From Pyrenophora tritici-repentis (Eukaryota > Ascomycota > Dothideomycetes > Pleosporales > Pleosporaceae): a stretch of 64,000 nucleotides of DNA. The stretch covers positions 1,736,001 through 1,800,000 of the forward strand of contig NC_089394.1 in NCBI RefSeq assembly GCF_003171515.1. The letters run 5' to 3'. How positions within the stretch are numbered: the first letter of the stretch is position 1; each line of letters opens with the position of its first letter. Positions 34,280-44,337 of the stretch are shown here, piece after piece. The notes beneath the pieces are model-generated. The model had not been told where the DNA came from. It did not search any database and saw nothing but the letters and a program-made list of their open reading frames with translations. The position numbers and the translations under genes are program-made.

Positions 34280-35661
34280 TTAGAGCGGGACTTCGACCGA
34301 CTCTAGCACTTCTTCGATAACATCTTCAACCGTCACGCCTTCCAGAACGGCTTTCACAGCTTCTAGTGAGCTACCCCATTGCATGCTGCGTTCATTCTCC
34401 GGTGCGGCGATAATAATGCGATGGGGGTATATCTTGCGAGCAGCTAGAGCGACCATAGACGGTGAGATGTAACTGAGACCGTGGAGTGGGGCGAGGGCAC
34501 TGCGAGAGTCAGTGTGGTTCATCCCAAATAGCGCAATACCCACTGTGCCAATGTGTTGAAGTGCCTCGTCGCTAGCGCAGAGATGCCTCCAGCGACTGCT
34601 CGATGCAGCCTCATGAAGACGACAATGTTGTGTAGATATGCCCGTACTTCGGAGCTGATCTTGACTTCGGATGTAAGATTGGTCAGGTTCATAAGATCCT
34701 ATACTGGTCAACTCGTGCAGGCTTTTATTTTACCGGACTTGCATACTTCAGATGAAAACAGCGCTATCTGCGGCTTCTGCTTCCCGGGTACAAACGGCCG
34801 GGTGCGTACCACAGAAGACATAGACGCGCCATCGTCCAAAGCCCGCTCCTTCTCTTGCAATTCTTCCATATTAGGTAGTCCATCTTCTGCCTGATGTTTA
34901 TGCGAGATGAAAAACTGGTCATTCTGTAGCCATGTTAGTATACGAAACTGATATGTTCCTGTTACCTACCAGATGCATTGTCAAGCGCGGGGTATCAGAA
35001 GTGTTCAAGGCGATGAAAAGAAAAGGCTTTGGTGCGGCATGTACTGCAGTTCTTGTAAAGTTTCGTTTTCCGCGTATAAGCTAATCGCCGTTAGCCAAGT
35101 ACAAGGTCTGGTGATAGCGGTCAGACCTCCAAAGCTTGAATCTGGACCTGGGAACTCGCTTGGTTGAGATTTCTTGCAATGACAACATTTGCGATGCGCT
35201 CACTATCGAGCGGGCTAAAGCCACTGGATGACTTAGTTCCCAACCGGTCAGGCGACCTAGATATTGACGAGAACTGTATAATCTCAGTTGCATGCAGGTG
35301 GCATTTACGATTTGATCATACCTCGCCCCTCTTTTTGCCATCATTGGTATATGGAACTTCAACTTCATCTTCCCGAACTAGAATGCCACTTCCGAAATCG
35401 TCAAGCGTGGTATTCTCGTCGGATTCCAGCACCGCCCATGTTAGCCCGAAAACGCTGCCTGCGACCTGCGACCTTAGTATTATCACTCAAACATAGCACT
35501 GTAATACTTACGAGCTTTAGTTCTTCCTGCACGTCACGGATATGTTCCTTCTCGGTCTCAATGATGCAATGTTGATCCGCGACCAAGCAAATAAGGACGG
35601 CGAGCTCTAGGTCACTTAGAGATTGCACCTTCTCTGTTATCCTGACATCTGCTTCCTCCAT
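34280..35661 (-). CDS. AAA+/Mg-chelatase-like conserved fungal protein
   Basis: Seven exons assembled by splice signals on the minus strand: 35661-35512, 35465-35322, 35273-35127, 35080-34970, 34923-34747, 34698-34544, 34499-34280. This gives 367 residues; all six introns are 44-48 nt. Single frames look broken but the spliced product is intact. Conserved-looking blocks are LSDLELAVLICLVADQHCIIE, ENTTLDDFGSGIL, RIANVVIARNLNQAS, TAVHAAPKPFLFIAL, NDQFFISHKHQAEDG, and a helical C-terminus HGLSYISPSMVALAARKIYP .. VTVEDVIEEVL. The layout resembles the fungal proteins annotated as magnesium-chelatase-related AAA+ ATPases (AAA core plus C-terminal lid). No Walker A P-loop is visible, so it may not hydrolyse ATP. 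Fungi make no chlorophyll; the role is unknown. Confidence 0.65.
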
Positions 35662-36576
35662 GATGAAGAAAGTAGAAGGCGTCCTTGTACTGTCAGACGG
35701 GTTCTTGCGCTGCGTCTAGAACAGGGGTTCGGAGTGTTGGACCGTGGTGGTCGTCCCTAAGATAAGCAGGGATCAGCTAGCGCCACTGTGAAAGTGGACT
35801 AGCGTCGCTCGCATCCTCACGTCGATGGGCGCAACACGCAACGACGACAAATACGACTTAAATACTTCATTCACACAACGATATGAGATCTGAACTGCTG
35901 AGGGTCTATCAATAATCTGACCGGTCACCGCCTTCAAGCCTATCTCATGCTACCCGAACTCGGTGCCGGTACTCTCCGGTCGAGTAAGACTTGCTATCAA
36001 AACTCACTCATTCCCAGTATCACCAAGCGACGAGGCTTGATAGTACCCCACAGGTGATATGTTTGGACCAACGCCGTCTTCACTGCCGTCTGTAGCCTTT
36101 GGAATGGAAGATTGTGCATCGTCTTTTGTGGCGCGTTGTGATTCGGGACGAAAGCCACGAGAATTTGCAATCTCTGTGAAGAAGGAATGAGTAGTGTTTC
36201 TACGGCCGCCCGTAGTAGCTGGTCAATCTTCAGGCACTCCTAAACGGGTGTTTTAGTATTCGCGGATGCTGTTCATTCTCATTTCGTTCTCTCTGTCGAC
36301 AAATTCCTGGAAAAGCTTCTTTCGCGGCAAAAAGGAAGTTTCCGTCGAACATGCGGCTACTGCGAGTGTTCCATCCCGCGTGAGTGGTGGCTCTAGAGTA
36401 TAAACTAGCGTAAAAGCTGCGCTGGCAAATGAGTTGCATATACCCAGTCTTGGGCTGGGGTTGGGTTAGAACCGCACGGACCCTAGGTTGGGGTTTGGTT
36501 AGGGTTGGGTTGGGATTGACCAGTAATGGGTAGATTTAGGGTTGGGTTATAAAAATCTCGTATAGTTACTTTTCAG
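35662..36576. other. Intergenic, ends in G-rich repeat
   Basis: No gene supported. 36449-36550 is a degenerate GGGTTGGGTTAGGG-like tract, listed separately. Confidence 0.4.
36449..36550 (+). repeat. Degenerate telomere-like G-rich tract
   Basis: Repeats of GGGTT, GGTTAGGGTT and GGGTTGGG, including a run with four G-tracts at 36490-36514 that could form a G-quadruplex. The units resemble TTAGGG but are too irregular for a simple telomeric array. Confidence 0.5.
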
Positions 36577-36885
36577 ATTTCGAGGCGCCACGAGGAGCTA
36601 GAAGAGCTGCGCGGTAGGCTAAAAGACCTGGAGGGGACACCAGAAGAGAAATACAACAGGCTATGCGCAGAGAAGAATGCAGAGATCGACGATTTAAAGA
36701 TTCGGGTGGAAAAGGCGAATTAGAAAGATGACGTGCTCAACAAAGCGATTTCAGAACAAGAGAACACTCTAAGGAAGATGAAGGCGAAGATCAAGAGGAA
36801 GGAACCTGTCATGGACTTCACCTACAATCAAGGCAAGAAAGGAAAGAAGAAATATGACATTGTTCGCATTACAGAGTCTGCCTGA
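36577..36885 (+). pseudogene. Coiled-coil relic with in-frame TAG
   Basis: A continuous frame beginning after a TTTTCAG (possible splice acceptor) reads ISRRHEELEELRGRLKDLEG and on as a charged coiled coil. It meets TAG at 36721-36723, then continues in the same frame (KDDVLNKAISEQENTLRKM .. KKKYDIVRITES) to a TGA at 36883-36885. The amphipathic pattern does not change across the TAG. It is probably the last exon of a former gene. No upstream exon could be placed because the G-rich tract precedes it. Confidence 0.5.
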
Positions 36886-37407
36886 GTGCGGAATAACTGG
36901 TTGTTCGCATTGGTTATGGGGTTCTTTAGGCCCTACGCCATTGCGATATCGAGGCGCGATGACGGATTATAGTCGTAGGTAGGAGCTAGGTGAGAGAAAT
37001 GCTGTCGGAAATGGAAAATGACGAAAGATGTGGGCGACGACACGCGTCTTGGAGACTCCACCCAGACAGGAACAACAAAGTTAGATTAAGGTACATGCAA
37101 AGTCTTGGATTGCGATGAAGACACGTCTACTTCCAACCTCGCCTACACTTGTTCTGACACTGGAGGTCAACTTCCGCGGCTGGAAAGCCCCAAGCTCCAT
37201 CGTCATACTTGACGCGACAATCTAAACAATCTTTACCCTGTACATTGTATATGTATCCAAAACATGTCGAAAAAATTGGAATCACTGGAAACGAAAGCTC
37301 TTGCTATGCTGGCGTAGGTCCAAGTGGACATGATACCAACAGTTAATCTGGTCAAAGATAGGCGGCTTGATCGTGCGCCAGCCTATCTCCCCGTGAAGAG
37401 GAGCATC
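36886..37407. other. Convergent 3' spacer
   Basis: No feature recognised between the relic and the FG/coiled-coil gene. Confidence 0.4.
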
Positions 37408-39864
37408 TTATTCATTTCCCAGGCCTCTCTTCACTACACCCGCCCAACTGCGATCTGGGTTAGGTACGACCCTAGTTGCCGGTGAATCTCTTATTCTAGG
37501 GAAAGGCTCCATACCGGTCTCGAGAAGTCCTCTTTTATAAAAAATTGGCGTTGGCGGTACATCAAGCGCCGTCGGTGCAATAGATGTCGCCAGTGCAGGT
37601 GCCGTCGGTGCAGGTGTTGTCGGTGCAAGACGAAGACTCAAAGCCTGTTGAGCTTTCTCGATTTCGGCGTCAAGAGCTGAAATCTGTGTCTTGGTCTTGT
37701 CATTCGATGCAAGCTTTTCTTTGAGGGCCTTTCCCCAGAAATTTACCACAAGGTCGAGACGATCCGTGTCAGCCGTGTGATTTTGGTTATCCCGACGCGG
37801 TGCAGCAGACGTCGACGTAGAAGAGCTGGGCTTCGGCTCAGGCTTTGGCTCAGGCCTCGGCTCGTCCGTTCCGGCAGTTTCCACGTCATTTAAACGTTGT
37901 TGTAGATCGTCGTGCTCGGCGACAACATCGTTATACGATGTCTGAAGCTCCTCCAGTTGCTGCTTGATTTGTATATAACCTTGCTCGTAGCTTTTCAGAC
38001 TCTCCACTTCCACCTTGAGATCTTCGCACTTCTTGCCCAGGGTAAGCTTGGTTAAGCTGAGATCTTGATTTTCCTGTTCAAGGCTCTTCAGCTGCCTCTG
38101 GACGTGTTCAACTTCTTTCGTTGCCTTCGCCAGCTCAAGTGACTTTGAGTTCACGTCTTGGAAGGTCTGTGCACAAACCTCCTTCAACGAAGCTGCGTGC
38201 TCTTCCATAATCCGGTCTATGTCTTTCTCCCTTTTCTTCAATTCGATATTTTCTTCTTCCAATTCCTTGAGTAGCTTTTCGGCTTTTTTGAGCTGCTCTC
38301 CGATAGTGGAGAGCTTTATTGAATAATTCTTTAGGCTCTCCTCGGTAGATACAAGCTTCGCTTTCATTGCTTGCATACCCCCTTTTATCTCATCCATACG
38401 AGTTTGCTGTTTGGCGATGTTTTGTTCATCGACGGCGAGAAGCTTCCGTAGCGTGACACACATTGATCCAACTAATGTGCTTCGCGATTGCTCTTTGTTG
38501 CGCTGATGTTTATCAAGTGACTTTCCATCTTTGCTTCCGTTGCTGTAAAGCTCATTGATGACTGACGTAACCTCTTTCCATAGACGACCCAGGTCATCTC
38601 GCCAGAGCGGTATGTCCCGCTCGTCCAGTTCAATGGAAGTGTTGAGGTATTCGACAAGGTCCTCGTATGTGTTGATATCGGCTTTTGCCCACACGTCTAG
38701 GGGAGTTTTTGTATCCGAAGGCTTCGAGACATCAGACGCTGTCTTTCCAAACAGACCAGATGTGGCATCCTTGTCGGGGATCGTGCTCTTCACAGAGGAT
38801 CTTTGTTCCATGGCTTTTGGAGCAAGTACGCTGCCTGGAGATGGGATAAATGAACCAAACAAGCCTTGCTGTTTCCTTGCATCATTTTCATGTCCGAAGA
38901 GAAACCCGTTGGACGTTGATTGATCATTCCGATGTCCGAATAGAAATCCGGGAGACGTTAATTGTGAAGCAGATTGCTCAGTTTGACGTTCAAGACGAAA
39001 AGAAGGAAACAAGTCTTTATCCGTAGCCCCATATCTTGATCCAAATAGGCAAACCTTCTCTGTGTTTGTAGAAGGAAATAAAGAACTGCAAGCTGGCGAT
39101 TGCGATGTCGTCTGGGCGAATGCGTCTAACTTCGGGAGTGCGTTTGTCGAACGCACAGGCAGCTTCTCACTAGTTCCCGCAAACCCTGAGAAAAGACTTG
39201 GGGATTTCGTCCTCGCCAATGTATCTGGCATTCCCGATGACGGAGGAACAGGCGGTATATGTGGGAGTTGGGCCGAGGTTACTGCGCTCACAGCATGGCC
39301 TAACGCACCGCCGCGAAACAGCGTAGGCGTATCGAATATATTCTGTGATGTAGAAATACTCGGACCCGAATGTCGAATCATTTTCTCCCAAAAACCCTCG
39401 TTGGAAGTGGGCTCAGGCTGAGGATCTTGTTTTGGTGAGATGATGGATTCTAGTCGCGGGAGTACCACAGAGGCCTTTGCAGCAATTTTTTCATTGGGAT
39501 GGATCTGAAGATCACGTACTTGGTCCATAATGGGACACGACAGTATTGCTTCCTTGGAAATATGGGCGTGTTCCAACAAGCTAAGGTCCGACATGATTTG
39601 CAATGCGTCGAAACCTTGCAGACGAGTCTTCTTCACTTCAATCTCTTCCCATGTCTTCTTGATGTCGACGGCCGTGGCGAATCTGAAGGAGAAGGGATGT
39701 GGTTTCTCAGCGGAGAGTTTGGTGTCGTCGTCCATGTTAAGCGGCGCGATTGACCTGTTGAAACGGGTAGCAACTTGCGCGACGAAGGAGCCGGTATTCG
39801 AACTTTCAGAACCACATGATTCGCCCGGGGGCCTCTCTGCATCTTCTTGGAAGGTACCTGGCAT
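37408..39864 (-). CDS. FG-motif, coiled-coil protein with TFIIS-N-like segment
   Basis: Unbroken frame of 818 residues from ATG 39864; an ATG at 39735 (MDDDTKLS) is a shorter option. Residues about 55-130 (RFATAVDIKKTWEEIEVKK .. MSDLSLLEHAHIS .. QVRDLQIHPNEKIAAKA) look like the four-helix TFIIS N-terminal type fold. The middle (about 140-370) is disordered and has LFG/GLFG-type motifs: LFSGFAG, CLFGSR, two FLFGH, GLFGSF, GLFGKT. Residues about 400-700 form a long coiled coil. A Pro/Ala/Thr-rich stretch and a basic end follow. FG plus coiled coil recalls nucleoporins such as Nsp1, but no family signature is clear and the TFIIS-like head would be unusual there. Function unknown. Confidence 0.7.
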   Translation of the reverse strand: MPGTFQEDAERPPGESCGSESSNTGSFVAQVATRFNRSIAPLNMDDDTKLSAEKPHPFSFRFATAVDIKKTWEEIEVKKTRLQGFDALQIMSDLSLLEHAHISKEAILSCPIMDQVRDLQIHPNEKIAAKASVVLPRLESIISPKQDPQPEPTSNEGFWEKMIRHSGPSISTSQNIFDTPTLFRGGALGHAVSAVTSAQLPHIPPVPPSSGMPDTLARTKSPSLFSGFAGTSEKLPVRSTNALPKLDAFAQTTSQSPACSSLFPSTNTEKVCLFGSRYGATDKDLFPSFRLERQTEQSASQLTSPGFLFGHRNDQSTSNGFLFGHENDARKQQGLFGSFIPSPGSVLAPKAMEQRSSVKSTIPDKDATSGLFGKTASDVSKPSDTKTPLDVWAKADINTYEDLVEYLNTSIELDERDIPLWRDDLGRLWKEVTSVINELYSNGSKDGKSLDKHQRNKEQSRSTLVGSMCVTLRKLLAVDEQNIAKQQTRMDEIKGGMQAMKAKLVSTEESLKNYSIKLSTIGEQLKKAEKLLKELEEENIELKKREKDIDRIMEEHAASLKEVCAQTFQDVNSKSLELAKATKEVEHVQRQLKSLEQENQDLSLTKLTLGKKCEDLKVEVESLKSYEQGYIQIKQQLEELQTSYNDVVAEHDDLQQRLNDVETAGTDEPRPEPKPEPKPSSSTSTSAAPRRDNQNHTADTDRLDLVVNFWGKALKEKLASNDKTKTQISALDAEIEKAQQALSLRLAPTTPAPTAPALATSIAPTALDVPPTPIFYKRGLLETGMEPFPRIRDSPATRVVPNPDRSWAGVVKRGLGNE

Positions 39865-40337
39865 GGCGCCTTCTTTTAACTCGTTAGTACCTATCTGCGC
39901 GTTGTGTGAGGTGTTCTTACGTGTTGCCGAATTTCTAAGCTTTGCCAATACCCGGTGTCGAATCGGCTTGTTTACTGCCACAATGCAATGAGATTGCGAT
40001 GTGGCAAGCAGAAGGTTGAGAGAGTTGAGTGTGTGGCAAATTTGAGTAGCGATGGTGGTGGGGAGAGCTTGCAGTGTCGAGTGATTTCTATCCAATTCCG
40101 TGTTTATGTACTGGTAGACGGGGCGCACTGACCATGTGTGAGTGAGCCACAACTGTGACATAACCTTGACTAGTGGTTTCCTGGGGCTTCCAGCGCGCAT
40201 AGTAATATGTATTGCGCCTCTAGCAACCAAGAGCTGACCTTAATCTGCCCCCCAAATCAACTGGGCTTCTTCTGTACAAGCAACTGCGCGCGACGACTGC
40301 AGTGCTAACATACTCTCCAGCCAACATCGCAGCACCG
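39865..40337. other. Bidirectional promoter
   Basis: Shared upstream region of the FG/coiled-coil gene (minus) and the small Cys-rich gene (plus). The frame of the minus gene stays open to 40230, so a longer N-terminus cannot be excluded. Confidence 0.4.
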
Positions 40338-40841
40338 ATGGAGCCTGAAGGCGATCAAAACCGACCAACCCTTCCCTCAAACGAAGGTAGCAGCAGCGGC
40401 CACATCGAGTGTGACGTTTGCGCAAAACTTGGTCGCACCCTAGACTGCTGCAAGGGCCTGCGCGGTGGTCTCTGCCTCGACTGCGCAGAGATAAGTCGGC
40501 TACTCAACCGTGAAATCGAACAGCAAGCATATGAACAGGCCAACCTCCAAATTGGAAAAAATGACGGAGCCTGGCGCGTGCGCTGCGATGATCTCGAGGC
40601 AAGACTCAAGAGTGTCCAGGATACGTTATCGAAAAATCTCGTACAACAAAAGAACGACCATATTGAGAGCCTGAAGAAACGGAATGACGAGGCAGACGCA
40701 GAAGACGAGAGGCTCAAGAAGATACTTGAAGAGCGAGATGCGAAATTCAAAGACCTGCAGAAGCAGTTAAGCGACGGGGAGCCACCACGGGGGTATAGTT
40801 ACAAGGAATCAAAGAAGGGAGAGGATGGAAACAAGAAGTGA
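40338..40841 (+). CDS. Small protein with Cys-rich (zinc-type) head and coiled coil
   Basis: Single exon, 167 residues from the ATG at 40338. Residues about 24-50 hold CDVC .. DCC .. CLDC: two CxxC knuckles plus a CC pair in a 25-residue span, a plausible two-zinc or one-zinc site. The rest is a charged helix with coiled-coil character (about 60-150: IEQQAYEQAN, ARLKSVQDTL, ERLKKILEERDAKFKDLQKQL). It ends in a Lys-rich tail. Divergently transcribed from the FG/coiled-coil gene, which also is mostly coiled coil. I do not recognise the family. Confidence 0.6.
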   Translation: MEPEGDQNRPTLPSNEGSSSGHIECDVCAKLGRTLDCCKGLRGGLCLDCAEISRLLNREIEQQAYEQANLQIGKNDGAWRVRCDDLEARLKSVQDTLSKNLVQQKNDHIESLKKRNDEADAEDERLKKILEERDAKFKDLQKQLSDGEPPRGYSYKESKKGEDGNKK

Positions 40842-41595
40842 GGCACATTACCGCTGCCTAGCGAACAGTTTAGCGCAACAATGAATGATGAGAGTTATTG
40901 TCTTAGATGTTGATGCATAGTAGAAAGTAACGTGAAGGCCTGAAAGCTATGAGAATATAAGTGGTTATTTATTGTGAGTTTTTTTAGGTAACGTAATGTA
41001 CTGCGGAAAAGATCGTTAGTGATTTCGAGTTTTAAGGCTCCGCACGATACTTAACAGTACATCTGTACCCCACGGCATCTCCATCCTACATAATAGCGAG
41101 CCCGGACCCTCTTCGCGCCTACCTCACGTCACCCACCACCAATCGCGTATACGACTTCTCCGAGTGGGAACGTGTCCTTCATGTCCGTATAATTCCATCG
41201 CGCAATAGTTGTATGTATTCGGCCAACTCCCATACGCAGACACACTCGGCTGCCTTATCCTCTACCACCACCCCTCCCACACCCACATCCACGATCACTG
41301 CAGTGGGTTATCGTGCATATTTATTTCTTATATCTGTTTCAGATCTGTTCTGCCAAAAGACCATTATGGGTCCCTAATCGTGTGGATGATCGTACTTGTA
41401 TCCCATATATTGAATAAATCTACCAAAGCCGACAACCGAAAATGTAGAAACTCCGATGACGTGATGAAGTACCGTAATCGAAAGTTGCAACGAGTGTTGC
41501 TATACCAAAAAGGAATGGCCCAAATGTTTAGATGAAGCCGAAAGTTTTCTATACATCCCACAAGATTGATGAAAAGAGTAGAGCAGAAACGAGTA
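40842..41595. other. Convergent 3' spacer
   Basis: No gene or repeat seen. Confidence 0.4.
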
Positions 41596-43881
41596 CTAAG
41601 CAAACCTATCATACGCCTCCCGTCGCGTTCCGGCAGGAGGAGCCTTGGCATACCACTCATCATGTTCATAATACGCAGCAGAATTCCTTCTTGCCATGGG
41701 GTTCAGAAGACTCCTGTAGCGCCAATCTGCCTTCTTCTGCTCCTGTATATGCTCAAGCGCATCCCGGATTTCGCGTAGATTAACCAGCTCAGCAGGTTCT
41801 GCTTCGATTTGTGGCTGCTGAGGTACTTTGTACTTCCTGTCATGTATCTCTGGCGCATATGTAGACGAGCGCATCGGTTTGGGTGGGAAGTTGGATTGCA
41901 AGTATGGGTTGTGGGGAGGAACGGCCATGCTGTTGCGACGAAAGGGGGCTTCCGGACGGGGGTTGTAGATTGGTTGCTCGTCAAAGTACGAGTCATGCTC
42001 ACGCTCTTGCATGCGCGAGTGTATATGTGGAGTATATTGATAGTCTCCCACTGGACCCCTTGGGTACCTAGCTTTCTGTGCCAGACGGGGCTCGACGTCA
42101 TCGTAAATGGGACCAGGATGCGGTTCACCGAACATTGCTTGAGGCTTTGCTCCGAAAATTGACCTGCGGCGAGTGTGACTTTGGGTCTGATTCGACGGGC
42201 GGCGCATGTTCTTATCGAAGATACTATCCTCTGCTGTATGAACTGAGGATGTGTTTAAAGAATCAGTGCCGCTTGCACGATCCCACGACGAACCTGAAGA
42301 CTCACGAGACATATCGTGTGCTGCATGAAGCTTTTTAGCTTTCATCTTCTCATTGTAAAGATCAGTAGGAGATACGTTGCCACTGCGTGTCCGATCTTCC
42401 GTGGCATTGGCTGCGTTCATATGGATATGAATGTTTGGTGGAATCTGACTCGAGAGTTTGGCATGCGCAAATTGTGGCGAGTTTCCATTAGATGGATTCT
42501 TGCTGTGACTTCTCATGTGTCGCTCGTCCATGGTGATGGATTCTCGGCGTTTTCGCCCCGAATTCTCGGTGTACATAGTTTTACGAGCTTGACCACGGCT
42601 CCGGCTGCGGCTATGGCTCCGGCCTCTCTTACTCTGTGTTCGATGTTTCTTACTCTTCGAACTTTGGGGATGCTGTGAACGATCACGTGTGTGTTGACGG
42701 ACCTCAATGTTAATAAGACCTGAGTCCTCAGAGTCATCCTCAAAGGATTCATCACTCTCGGATGACCAGTCAGAGATATTGCGAGGATCCCTGGCCTTTG
42801 CTTTCTCACCCCTGCGGTATTCAGGGTTGATGACCTCGACCGCCGGACCGGGACCTCCTCTTGAAGGATGTTGCGGCATGTTTCCTGCCATGGGATGCAT
42901 TGACATTGATCCTGCCGCAGGACCAGGCATACCTCGTCCAGCTTGTGGTGGATTCTGCATATGATGCCCGGGCATAGCGGGACCTCCTTGCTGAGGATGA
43001 TGTGGAGGCGGGGGTGGAGGTGGAGGGTTTGCCATTCCAGGTGGTCCAGCCACGCCAGCCCCTAGAGGTGGAGGTGGAGGTGGAGGTGGCGGCGGCGAAG
43101 GTGGTGGAGGGCCGTTGGATTGTCCCGGATTGGGATGGGGCTGACCACGCGGCTGCTCGGACTGCTGGCCAGGCGCCATGTTATATGGAGCCTGGAGTTG
43201 TGGTTGCGGTTGGTACTGCGAATGCATCTTCTGTTGCTGTGGCATAGTCTGACCCTGGTTGGTGGGATAACCTGGTAATTGTTGCGGCGGCTTGACTTTA
43301 GCAAAGTCTTGGGAACCACCAACGACAGTACTTCCAGCCCCAGCCTTCATGGCAAAGGGCCCTTGAAATGCGGAGGGTTCAGCTTCCAGGATGATATCTA
43401 CACGCAATAGCTGTCGAAGCGGACGGCCCAAGGAGCGACGGAGCTCTTGAAACTTATTTACCACACTTGCTATCCTGTACTGGATGGCTGGATTGTACTT
43501 TGCAAGCTCCATATTCTGATCTACAACAAGCTCGTTGATGATCCTGCGACAATTCTGCGAAGAGATGTCGTTCAGCAATTTTTTGACGTTGCCATGGTTT
43601 CTTCGGAACTTGTGCAAGTCATTTTGCAGCTCATGAAGAGAGATGTGTTGTTGCTCAGGTACGGCGTCCTCCCACGAATTGGCGTTCCTGGGCTTCTCAA
43701 TAGTGAAGGAGGCCAAGTGTGTATGATGATTGATACTTTGGGTTTGGGTTTTTTGTTGCCCTGGAATCCCCATGGAAGGCATCTGCCCACTCATGGCTTG
43801 CCGTTGTTGGCCAACGTTTTGATGTTGAGGCATTTGTCCTTGGTATTGACCCTGTGATGGCTGCCCCATTTGGTGGTTCAT
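41596..43881 (-). CDS. Pro/Gln-rich protein with RS-like region
   Basis: Unbroken 761-residue frame; the start is the ATG at 43881 (MNHQMGQPSQ), where the Gln-rich head begins. The frame is open upstream to 44025. Layout: Met/Gln/Gly-rich head (1-45); a folded-looking helical segment (about 60-150: EQQHISLHELQNDLHKFRRN, LLNDISSQNCRRIINELV); polyproline runs and Pro/Gln-rich stretch (about 200-330); acidic DWSSESDESFEDDSED; then a KSKKHRTQSKRGRSHSRSRSR basic-Ser repeat; and a low-complexity tail with a final helix (ELVNLREIRDALEHIQEQKK). RS-like and polyproline content suggests a nuclear, RNA-linked protein, but that is inference from composition only. Confidence 0.65.
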   Translation of the reverse strand: MNHQMGQPSQGQYQGQMPQHQNVGQQRQAMSGQMPSMGIPGQQKTQTQSINHHTHLASFTIEKPRNANSWEDAVPEQQHISLHELQNDLHKFRRNHGNVKKLLNDISSQNCRRIINELVVDQNMELAKYNPAIQYRIASVVNKFQELRRSLGRPLRQLLRVDIILEAEPSAFQGPFAMKAGAGSTVVGGSQDFAKVKPPQQLPGYPTNQGQTMPQQQKMHSQYQPQPQLQAPYNMAPGQQSEQPRGQPHPNPGQSNGPPPPSPPPPPPPPPPLGAGVAGPPGMANPPPPPPPPHHPQQGGPAMPGHHMQNPPQAGRGMPGPAAGSMSMHPMAGNMPQHPSRGGPGPAVEVINPEYRRGEKAKARDPRNISDWSSESDESFEDDSEDSGLINIEVRQHTRDRSQHPQSSKSKKHRTQSKRGRSHSRSRSRGQARKTMYTENSGRKRRESITMDERHMRSHSKNPSNGNSPQFAHAKLSSQIPPNIHIHMNAANATEDRTRSGNVSPTDLYNEKMKAKKLHAAHDMSRESSGSSWDRASGTDSLNTSSVHTAEDSIFDKNMRRPSNQTQSHTRRRSIFGAKPQAMFGEPHPGPIYDDVEPRLAQKARYPRGPVGDYQYTPHIHSRMQEREHDSYFDEQPIYNPRPEAPFRRNSMAVPPHNPYLQSNFPPKPMRSSTYAPEIHDRKYKVPQQPQIEAEPAELVNLREIRDALEHIQEQKKADWRYRSLLNPMARRNSAAYYEHDEWYAKAPPAGTRREAYDRFA

Positions 43882-44337
43882 TGTTGCCTGTGAGGTTGAT
43901 GAAATAATATAGTATGTGCTGATGAAGAATAGTAGATCTGGACGAGGTCCCACGTCGATAAGATAGTGGGGAATGAATGACGAGGCGAGGTTCAAAATGA
44001 AGGAATATGAGAAGTATTTGAACAAAACCAGAGAATGAAAAAATTATTTCTGTCTCATCGCGGCTCTGCTATCATCACCTTGATCATCCAGCATTGGTGG
44101 TGCCAAGTTGACGCAACCGAATAGGTCCTCCGCTTGGCGTGCAACCCTCACATCTACCCTCTTGCGCGAGGTAAATTTAAGCCGGGTTTCTATTGGCTCA
44201 AGTGGAGGACACACTCGGGCCCGGTCTCAAGTGTCAGTATCAGGACGCTCACCGGTCTAAGCCGCTAGGCTGAGGCAAAAGCAGGCAAACAATCCGTTCG
44301 CTTGGGCCATGGCGTGTTATCGATAGGAAATCGAGCC
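43882..44337. other. Intergenic spacer
   Basis: Promoter of the Pro/Gln-rich gene; nothing else seen. Confidence 0.4.

Noticed and set aside
34280..35661. Call this locus a pseudogene
   Set aside because: The apparent stops all fall in six short introns with proper GT-AG borders; the spliced frame is intact.
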